DNA of 64,000 nt from NCBI GenBank assembly GCA_965228625.1, contig OZ245829.1:744001-808000 (forward strand). Direction: 5' to 3'. This document shows, piece by piece, positions 57,722 through 64,000 of the stretch. The position numbers and the translations under genes were made by a program. Every line of letters starts with the position of its first letter. Within the stretch, counting starts at the first letter, position 1. The notes under the pieces are model-generated. The model was not told the DNA's origin. It made no database searches and saw nothing but the letters and a program-made list of their open reading frames with translations. The DNA comes from UBA2767 sp965228625 (GTDB taxonomy: Bacteria; Pseudomonadota; Alphaproteobacteria; Rhizobiales; Methyloligellaceae).

Positions 57722-58744
57722 GTGGCAAGAATTCTGATAACGGGCGCCGGCGGTTACATCGGCACGACGCTCGTCGACATGGCGCTCGACGCGGGCCACG
57801 AAGTCGCCGCGCTCGACCGCTTCTTTTTCGGCGAGCACCTGATGCGCGATTTCCTCGCCAACGACCGCTTCTCCGTTCTGAAGGCCGATATCAGGGATGT
57901 CAGCCCGTCGGACCTCGAAGGCTTCGACGTCGTCATGGACCTCGCCGCGCTCTCCAACGATCCGGCCGGAAATCTCAACCCCGACCTGACCACGTCGATC
58001 AACTACAAGGGCCGCGCCCATCTTGCCGAGGCGGCCAAGTCCGCCGGCGTCCCGCGCTACATCCTGGCGAGCTCGTGCTCCATCTATGGTTCCGGGGAAT
58101 CCACCGATCTCACCGAGGAGAGCCCGGCGAACCCGCTCACCGAATATGCAACATCGACCTATCGCGCCGAGCGGCATGTGATGGAGATGGGGGATCAATC
58201 GTTCTGCGTCTCCGCGACACGCAACGCCACCGTGTTCGGCCTGTCGCGGCGCATGCGGTTCGATCTGGTGGTCAACCAGATGACGCGCGATGCCGTCCAG
58301 ACGGGCAGCCTGACGGTCATGGGCGGCGGCAAACAATGGCGCCCCCTGGTTCACGTCCGCGACGTGGCGCGCTCGTTCATCACGATTGCCGAGCAGCCCG
58401 TCGGCAAGGTCAACCAACAGGTGTTCAATATCGGCCGCGACAATTACCAGATCCGTGCGCTCGCCTTCATCGTGCGCGAGAACCTCCCCTTCCCGGTGAC
58501 GGTCGAGACGCTTCCCGACAACAACGACCGGCGCAACTACAACGCCTCCTTCGAGAAGGCGCGCAAGGTCCTGGGATTCGAGGCACAATACGACGTGGCG
58601 TTCGCCGTCAACGAGATCTACCAGGCCATCAAGAAGGGCGATGTGGACCTTGGTTCGCGTACGGTCACGGTCGAATGGTACCGGCACCTGCTCGACGCCC
58701 AGCGGATCGTGTCACAGGTGGAACTGAACGGCCGCATTCTGTAG
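57722..58744 (+). CDS. NAD-dependent epimerase/dehydratase (SDR), atypical active site
   Basis: The 340-residue protein has the Rossmann motif ITGAGGYIGTTL (6-17), DLAALSND, ASSCSIYGSG and the RPLVHVRDVARSF segment of nucleotide-sugar SDRs. The catalytic motif reads Tyr142-Ala-Thr-Ser-Thr146, so the usual YxxxK lysine is Thr; the codon is ACC and unambiguous. The start is GTG at 57722 with GGAGGT 6 nt upstream. It probably converts a nucleotide sugar for the glycan made here, but the altered motif may change or weaken activity. Confidence 0.85.
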   Translation: MARILITGAGGYIGTTLVDMALDAGHEVAALDRFFFGEHLMRDFLANDRFSVLKADIRDVSPSDLEGFDVVMDLAALSNDPAGNLNPDLTTSINYKGRAHLAEAAKSAGVPRYILASSCSIYGSGESTDLTEESPANPLTEYATSTYRAERHVMEMGDQSFCVSATRNATVFGLSRRMRFDLVVNQMTRDAVQTGSLTVMGGGKQWRPLVHVRDVARSFITIAEQPVGKVNQQVFNIGRDNYQIRALAFIVRENLPFPVTVETLPDNNDRRNYNASFEKARKVLGFEAQYDVAFAVNEIYQAIKKGDVDLGSRTVTVEWYRHLLDAQRIVSQVELNGRIL

Positions 58745-58783
58745 TGGCGCCATCCGGTACCCGCTTCAGGCGGCAAAGGGACG

Positions 58784-60037
58784 ATGCGGATACTTGTTGC
58801 GCATAACCATTACCAGCAACACGGCGGCGAGGACGCCGTGTTCGCAAACGAGACCGCGCTTCTCGAAGAGGCGGGTCACGAGGTGCATCGCTATGAGGTG
58901 CACAACGATGCCATCGCAGGCGCTTCCGACAAGGTGCGCGCGTTTCTGACCGTGCCGTACAGCCGCGCCGCGCGAAAGCTCTTCGAGGCACAGCTCGACG
59001 CGGCCGATCCGGACGTTGTGCACGTCCACAACTACTTCCCCCTGATCACCCCGGCGGTCTTCTATGCCTGCACCGCGCGAGGCGTGCCCGTTGTCCATAC
59101 GCTGCACAATTTCCGCATGACGTGCGCCAACGGCCTTCTGCTGCGCGACGGGAGAGTCTGCGAGAAATGCGTTTCAGGTTCACCTTTCTGGGCAGCGGCA
59201 CACCGGTGTTACCGGAATTCGTTCGCCGGGTCGCTCGCCGTGGCGCGTATGATCAGCGCACAGCGGCGCTGGGGAACCTGGGACCGGCAGGTGTCCCTTT
59301 TCATTGCGCTGACGCAATTCGAACGCGACAAGCTGATCGAAGCGGGTTTTCCGCCGGAGAAGATACGGATCAAGCCGAACTTCATTCCCGATCCCGGGAC
59401 CTCCGGCCGCCGCGACCGATCGAAACCGAGCGGCGCGCTGTATGTCGGCCGGCTCAGCCGCGAAAAGGGCTTGCATACGCTGATCGAAGCCTGGCGGGAG
59501 CTTCAGGTTCCGCTGCGCGTCGCCGGCGACGGCCCCCTGCTCGACGAACTTCGGAAAAGCGCCCCGGACAATGTGGAATTCCTCGGCCGCCTCCCCAGCG
59601 AGCAGGTCCACGTCGAGATGACCCGCGCCGCGCTGCTCGTCATGCCGTCCAACTGGTACGAAGGGTTCCCGGTGACGCTGGTCGAAGCACTGGCCTGCGG
59701 GCTTCCAATCGCTGCGTCCCGAATCGGGTCCCTGCAGCAACTGGTCCGTGACGGCGAGAACGGCTTCACGTTCGAGCCGGGCAATTCTCATGACATTGTC
59801 AAAACGGTTCGCGCCGCTTTTGAGGATCGCCAAGCATTGGCGAAGCTCTCCCGTGGTGCCCGCGCCATGTACGAGGGCAAGTACACCAGCCAGAAGAACC
59901 TCGAACAACTCGTTGCGATCTATACCGAGGCCTGTGCGTCTCAGTCCGCCGCGTCAATGGAACGGCCGGGTTCGCAGCGGGCGGACCGGGAGTGGATGCG
60001 CCGCATCGTTCACACCGGCGGCAATTTCGGGAACTGA
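58784..60037 (+). CDS. glycosyltransferase family 4 protein
   Basis: A 417-residue GT-B enzyme: N-terminal domain MRILVAHNHYQQHGGEDAVFANETALL with the acceptor-side glycine loop, VVHVHNYFPLITPAVFYAC, then the donor-side domain with YVGRLSREKGLHTLIEAW and the EX7E motif YEGFPVTLVEALACGLPIAAS. It transfers a sugar from a nucleotide donor to a growing envelope glycan. It lies 39 nt after the epimerase gene and ends the rightward group. Confidence 0.9.
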   Translation: MRILVAHNHYQQHGGEDAVFANETALLEEAGHEVHRYEVHNDAIAGASDKVRAFLTVPYSRAARKLFEAQLDAADPDVVHVHNYFPLITPAVFYACTARGVPVVHTLHNFRMTCANGLLLRDGRVCEKCVSGSPFWAAAHRCYRNSFAGSLAVARMISAQRRWGTWDRQVSLFIALTQFERDKLIEAGFPPEKIRIKPNFIPDPGTSGRRDRSKPSGALYVGRLSREKGLHTLIEAWRELQVPLRVAGDGPLLDELRKSAPDNVEFLGRLPSEQVHVEMTRAALLVMPSNWYEGFPVTLVEALACGLPIAASRIGSLQQLVRDGENGFTFEPGNSHDIVKTVRAAFEDRQALAKLSRGARAMYEGKYTSQKNLEQLVAIYTEACASQSAASMERPGSQRADREWMRRIVHTGGNFGN

Positions 60038-60044
60038 GCCGATA

Positions 60045-60077
60045 CGGGTGTGTCACCCGGCATCTCAAGAAATTGAG
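60045..60077. terminator. paired hairpins between convergent glycosyltransferase genes
   Basis: The 42-nt gap holds two stems: CGGGTG-TGT-CACCCG (60045-60059) and CTCAA-GAAA-TTGAG (60064-60077). No T-run is present; the position between convergent stops suggests a termination or processing role. Confidence 0.4.
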
Positions 60078-60079
60078 GG

Positions 60080-61372
60080 TTAAGCGCGCGCGACGTTGCG
60101 GCTGCGCAGTTGCCGGGCGACATTCCGCTCCGCCAGACGATGTTCGACATCGGCATAGAGCCCGCGAACAATGTTGGACCAGTCGAAACGCCGCGCACGC
60201 TGTGTGGCGCCCAGCGAGAGTTTGCGCATCAGCGTCGGGTTGGCTGCCAATTCGCCCATGGCGTCCGCCAAACCCGAGACGACGTCCTCCTCACTCTTGT
60301 TTTCGACTTCGACCAGACGCCCGGATGTCTCCGTCACCAAAAACGCCGGCCCGCCGAGTTTCAGACAGATGACCGGCAGCGCCTCGACGAAGGCCTCGAG
60401 CACAACGTTTCCGCTGGAATCGTGCAGGCTCGGGAAGAGAAGCGCGTCGTGAGATCTGTAGATCCGGCCAAGTTCCTCGTGTGCGACGTACCCTTTCCAG
60501 GCCACGGCATCCTGCAGGCCCAGACGGGATGCAAGGCGCTTCCAGTTCGCTTCTTCCGGTCCGGCGCCCACCATGGTCAGGCGGACGTCGACACCGTGGC
60601 GCCGCGCTTCGGCGACCGCGCGAAGCCCGAGCACCATACCCTTGCAGGAGACAAGGCGCCCCACATAGATCAGCCGCAGGGGCTCATTCGCGCTCCTCTC
60701 AACGTGCGGCTCGGCCGGCGGTTTGGCCGTCCCGATATCGGGGTGGACTTGAACCACCTGGCCGTTCGGCACCGGGAGCGCGCGCGCGGACTCTCCCGTT
60801 TTCGCGTAGATCGCGATTGCATTCCGGCAAGCCGTCCGCGTGATCGGATCGAAGCGCAGAAGCCAGGTGTGGACGTCACGCGCCAGTTCGACGAGCCAGG
60901 CCCGCCACGACAGGCTTTTGCGCAATGCCATGGGTGCCCGCTCGCCGCCACCCAGCGGTCCGAGAACCAAAGGAACACCCAGGCGCCCGAGCAAAGTAGG
61001 GTGGCGAATGCCTCCGTAGGTGATGTGATGGATGATGTCATACCGGTCCGACAGGTCGCGCCGGCGCAGATGAAAGTAGGCGGCAATCTGCCAAAGCAGA
61101 TGAACCATGAGCCATGCACGGCCCTCCAGTCCGACACGCAGCCCCAGCCGGCGAAAACGTTCCAGCCATGAGGGCATGAAGAACTCGAACTCAACGCTAT
61201 CGGGAACCTGTTGGCGCGCGACTTTCTGCTCGATGAGGTCACGCTGGTAAGTCTGCGTCAGCACGGTCACCGCGTGCCCCTGCCTGCCCGCCTCGATCGC
61301 CCAGGACCACCCGACGCCGGGCTCGGACCCGCTGTTCGGACCGCAGGCGAACGCGCTCATCAGGACCCTCAT
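60080..61372 (-). CDS. glycosyltransferase family 4 protein
   Basis: A 430-residue GT-B enzyme: MRVLMSAFACGPNSGSEPGVGWSWAIEAGRQGHAVTVLT at the N-terminus, DIIHHITYGGIRHPTLL, PLGGGERAP, then YVGRLVSCKGMVLGLRAV and HDSSGNVVLEAFVEALPVI, where Asp replaces the first Glu of EX7E, as in the LRDSGG.VVLEA subgroup. It is the last gene of the leftward group and overlaps the polymerase/ligase gene by 4 nt. Confidence 0.9.
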   Translation of the reverse strand: MRVLMSAFACGPNSGSEPGVGWSWAIEAGRQGHAVTVLTQTYQRDLIEQKVARQQVPDSVEFEFFMPSWLERFRRLGLRVGLEGRAWLMVHLLWQIAAYFHLRRRDLSDRYDIIHHITYGGIRHPTLLGRLGVPLVLGPLGGGERAPMALRKSLSWRAWLVELARDVHTWLLRFDPITRTACRNAIAIYAKTGESARALPVPNGQVVQVHPDIGTAKPPAEPHVERSANEPLRLIYVGRLVSCKGMVLGLRAVAEARRHGVDVRLTMVGAGPEEANWKRLASRLGLQDAVAWKGYVAHEELGRIYRSHDALLFPSLHDSSGNVVLEAFVEALPVICLKLGGPAFLVTETSGRLVEVENKSEEDVVSGLADAMGELAANPTLMRKLSLGATQRARRFDWSNIVRGLYADVEHRLAERNVARQLRSRNVARA

Positions 61373-62769
61373 CGTATGCCCCCTCGAGCGCCGCCAGCGC
61401 CGGCCGGACTGTATACAGAGTCTCCCGCGACGGCGCGCCGGGGTACGGCCGCGCGTCCCGCGAAGGCTCCCGACCGGGCACGGATTTCGAACTCGGCCCG
61501 CAGGATGACGCCCCAGAAGAAGTAGTAGGGAATCGCATTGAAGGGCTTTTCAAATCCGTCCTGACCAAGCGCCAGAATTGTCAGCAGGACAAAGAACGTA
61601 CCCATGATCAGAAGGTTGTTTCGCCAGCGCGTGTCGCCTTCGCGCTCGAAATGCCGGTAGACGCGGAACCAGGATCCGATCAGCGCGAGCTGCACCCACA
61701 CAAATGCGGCAAGGCCGACGACTCCCTGCCGCGCCACGAGGGAAATGAACGAATTGTGCGGCTCGCGCACGATCGCGCCGTTCGGCGTGCGCAGCTCCGT
61801 CAACGGGATGCCGTAACCGAGACCGAACAGAAAGCTCATCGGGTTCGCGGTCAGGTCGTTCCAGATCCGTACCCACCAACCGAGCCGCAAAGCGACGCCG
61901 TCGGCCGCGGACGAGACCTGGCCACCGCCGTATTCACCCCAGATCGATGCGAAGTGATCGAACAGGAAATCGATCGAGAACTTGTCGCCGAGGCGGCCGG
62001 TGATCTCCACGCCGGCGGTCAGGACCAATGCCAGCAGGACGCCGCCGACCAGCAGGGCCCCCGTCATCCGCGCCGCGTCCCGCGGCCGCAGGAACGCGAA
62101 CACCAGGAGCAGCATGATCACCTGCAGATAGGTGATGCGCGCCTGAAAGATGACGATGCTGTAGACGATCAACGCGCCCGCGAGCACCATCGCCGGAAGC
62201 GCCAGGAAGCGAACGCGGTCGACGAGCCATGCCATCGCCGCCGTGAGCGGAACGAGGCTCGTCCCTACGTAGTTGAAGAATAGCGGCGCGCTGTATCCCG
62301 CCGGGGCCCAGATCTTGGGCGACAACTCCCTCAACGTCTCCTTGAACGGGTAAAGCAGGGCGTAAACAACACCGAGATTCAACACCAGCCGGAGCCAAGA
62401 GCTGAACCGCTCAAAGAAGTTGGGGCTTGCCGCGACAACGAAGGCAATCCAGAGAAAGAAGGAGTCGATGAGATGAGAGGCGTCCCTCAGGGCCCAGATG
62501 CCATGCAGCTCAAGGCCGCGGAACGCCTGGAGCGTGCCCACCGTCCACCAGATCAGCAAGGGCGTGAGCGGAGCCACGACGGCGAACCCTTGCAGTCGTC
62601 TCAGATCGAAGACAAGGAACACCAGGAAGAACAGAACGATAAGTTCGGCCACGGGCACGCCCACCGACGTGCCCGGAGGGAACCGGACCAACATGAAACC
62701 GCTGTTGAGGATCAGATACGCGCCGATGATCAGAAGCACGAATTGCGCGCGCAGGACGGAGAGGTTCAT
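61369..62769 (-). CDS. O-antigen ligase/Wzy-like polymerase
   Basis: A 466-residue membrane protein with about ten to twelve helices. The large periplasmic loop region includes GLGYGIPLTELRTPNGAIVREPHNSFISLVARQG, matching the conserved H/N segment of the Wzy_C (O-antigen ligase) domain. It either polymerises glycan units or ligates them to a lipid anchor; sequence cannot separate these. It overlaps neighbours by 4 nt on both sides, and so is translationally coupled to both the flippase and the glycosyltransferase. Confidence 0.88.
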   Translation of the reverse strand: MNLSVLRAQFVLLIIGAYLILNSGFMLVRFPPGTSVGVPVAELIVLFFLVFLVFDLRRLQGFAVVAPLTPLLIWWTVGTLQAFRGLELHGIWALRDASHLIDSFFLWIAFVVAASPNFFERFSSWLRLVLNLGVVYALLYPFKETLRELSPKIWAPAGYSAPLFFNYVGTSLVPLTAAMAWLVDRVRFLALPAMVLAGALIVYSIVIFQARITYLQVIMLLLVFAFLRPRDAARMTGALLVGGVLLALVLTAGVEITGRLGDKFSIDFLFDHFASIWGEYGGGQVSSAADGVALRLGWWVRIWNDLTANPMSFLFGLGYGIPLTELRTPNGAIVREPHNSFISLVARQGVVGLAAFVWVQLALIGSWFRVYRHFEREGDTRWRNNLLIMGTFFVLLTILALGQDGFEKPFNAIPYYFFWGVILRAEFEIRARSGAFAGRAAVPRRAVAGDSVYSPAGAGGARGGIR

Positions 62770-64000
62770 CGGCCATCACTCCGGCCGTGGATGCCGAACG
62801 AGATAGCGGCCAATGCGGCACACTCATAAAGCCCGTAGGAGATGATGGCGCCGGCGACCCCATACGCGTCCACGAGCGGCATGATCGTCACGCCCATCAG
62901 CAAAATGCCGGCGGCTGCAGCGTAGAAGTCGTATGCCGTCGCCTCCATCGCCTGAACCATGATCGAGACCGCGTTGCGCACGAGGTAGAGCCCCATGATG
63001 AAGGCGAACGCGACGACCAGAGCGCCGTGGCCCGAGTACTCCTGACCGAAGACGAGCGTCAGAAGCGGGCCGCCGAAGAGCGCGATCAGGCCCAGGCAAC
63101 AGGCGATGCCCAACTTGTAGCGCAGCACGAACGTGCCGACGAAACCGACGAGGCCGGCATATCCCCGTCTGGCGTAGGCGGCGGCCGCGCGGACATGGAC
63201 GACATTCGCAAAACCCTGGATCAGCACGTTCACCATGGTGACGAGTTGTTGCGCGGCGCGCACGATGCCGACCTCCGCGAGACCGAAGGTCGCCCCGATG
63301 ACCGTGTAAAGCAGGTTCTCGCGCGCCCACACCGAGAAGACGGTGGGCGCAAGCCAGCGCGCGAAACGCCATTGCCGCGCGGTGACATTGCGGAACACGT
63401 CCCGGTCGAACCGCATGCGCCGGAGCGCGACGGCTCCCGCACCCGCGCCGATGAACGATGCGACGGCCATGACGCCGATCGCGACGCCCGTCGTCATCTG
63501 ATCGCGCATGAAAAGAAATCCGGCCAGGAGCATGGCAAGCTGCCCGAAGTAGCGGACACCGTCCACCACAAGGCTCCAGCGCGGCTGCGAGAAAACGAAA
63601 TAGTACCGGCGCAGGAACTCGCTCGCCTGGGAGAACAGTACCAGCAGGGCGACCGGCACGGCGAGTTCGGCAAGATTCAGTTGGGAAACGTAAAGGCTGC
63701 TGCCCGCGAGAATGCCGAATACGAGGATCGTCGCCACCAACGCCAGGACACACTGTTGCAGCACGACGGTCCCGGTGTAGGCGGCGCGGTCGGAGGCCTT
63801 TTGCTTGACGCCGATGTTCATCATCGGCTGGACGATGAGCGCGATCTGCAGGTTCTGCGCGAAGAAGACGGCAAGCCACGCCAGGGCGAAGCGGCCGAAT
63901 TCCTCCACTCCCAGAAACCGCGCCAGGATCACTGTCGTGGCGAAATTCGTCCCACTGACAATGGCCTGGTCCGCCAGCGCCCAGTTCACATGGTTCAGCC
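62766..64000 (-). CDS. Wzx-like polysaccharide flippase, 5' end outside window
   Basis: About 411 residues are visible, with ten or more membrane helices. NWALADQAIVSGTNFATTVILARFLGVEEFGRFALAW near the visible start is typical of MOP-family (MATE/Wzx) lipid-linked oligosaccharide exporters. A GTG at 63989 can be a start, but the frame continues LNH upstream to the window edge and similar proteins have a few residues more, so I treat the gene as 5'-partial. It flips glycan units across the inner membrane for the adjacent ligase/polymerase. Confidence 0.87.
   Translation of the reverse strand, partial: LNHVNWALADQAIVSGTNFATTVILARFLGVEEFGRFALAWLAVFFAQNLQIALIVQPMMNIGVKQKASDRAAYTGTVVLQQCVLALVATILVFGILAGSSLYVSQLNLAELAVPVALLVLFSQASEFLRRYYFVFSQPRWSLVVDGVRYFGQLAMLLAGFLFMRDQMTTGVAIGVMAVASFIGAGAGAVALRRMRFDRDVFRNVTARQWRFARWLAPTVFSVWARENLLYTVIGATFGLAEVGIVRAAQQLVTMVNVLIQGFANVVHVRAAAAYARRGYAGLVGFVGTFVLRYKLGIACCLGLIALFGGPLLTLVFGQEYSGHGALVVAFAFIMGLYLVRNAVSIMVQAMEATAYDFYAAAAGILLMGVTIMPLVDAYGVAGAIISYGLYECAALAAISFGIHGRSDGR

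Noticed and set aside
57059..58687. 542-codon leftward frame opposite the epimerase gene
   Set aside because: Antisense shadow of the aminotransferase and epimerase genes, with no motif and no ribosome site.

Overview
This window is a high-GC stretch of an alphaproteobacterial chromosome, most likely Hyphomicrobiales (Rhizobiales)-like. The evidence is the single block rpsL-rpsG-fusA-tuf-S10-spc-alpha, with adk joined to secY and no infA or rpmJ after secY. Further support comes from the neighbouring rarA-crcB-rluA-HAD-ATP12 run ending at propionyl-CoA carboxylase genes, and from a second tuf gene inside a tRNA-tuf-secE-nusG unit. I cannot name the genus from sequence alone.

Layout. 1-10.3 kb, all leftward: the end of a DUF6356 gene, a gamma-glutamylcyclotransferase, pccA, a sulfotransferase/2OG-oxygenase pair, a run of small detoxification-type genes (YbjQ, flavodoxin-fold quinone reductase, RidA, GST, VOC, DUF1801), an unknown exported protein, and pccB. 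10.4-13.0 kb: an AT-richer patch with four lipoprotein genes, three of which (leftward) look like diverged copies of one CC0125/CC1285-like family. 13.1-18.7 kb: ATP12, HAD phosphatase, RluA-type pseudouridine synthase, CrcB, RarA and a Do-type protease, mostly overlapping. 18.7-37.7 kb: the ribosomal superoperon, read leftward from rpsL to rplQ and closed by a clear terminator. 38.1-39.6 kb: a rightward ArsR-repressor/permease cassette with a perfect operator around its promoter. 39.6-51.6 kb: secE-nusG-rplKAJL-rpoBC, leftward. 51.7-53.5 kb: tRNA-Trp, tuf2, tRNA-Gly and tRNA-Tyr behind a strong promoter. 53.6-55.3 kb: rlmB, a secreted Tyr/Arg repeat protein and tRNA-Thr. 55.4-64 kb: a PAP2 phosphatase and two convergent groups of envelope polysaccharide genes (aminotransferase, SDR epimerase, two GT4 enzymes, Wzy/ligase-like protein, Wzx-like flippase running off the window).

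How it fits together. The core is the translation and transcription machinery: nearly all ribosomal proteins of the str/S10/spc/alpha and L11/L10 operons, both EF-Tu copies, EF-G, RNA polymerase alpha/beta/beta', SecY/SecE, NusG and four tRNAs. PccA and PccB form propionyl-CoA carboxylase, but accessory genes separate them. The right end makes and exports a surface glycan.

Points most worth a second look: the hexapeptide-repeat secreted protein at 54.5-54.9 kb; the oppositely charged C-terminal tails on L3 (acidic) and L15 (basic); the near-identical tuf copies whose shared tract carries half of the tuf1 terminator; a terminator-like hairpin just ahead of rpsJ; the ArsR operator; an SDR enzyme lacking the catalytic Lys; and the lipoprotein cluster. 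No phage, insertion sequence or CRISPR array is visible.
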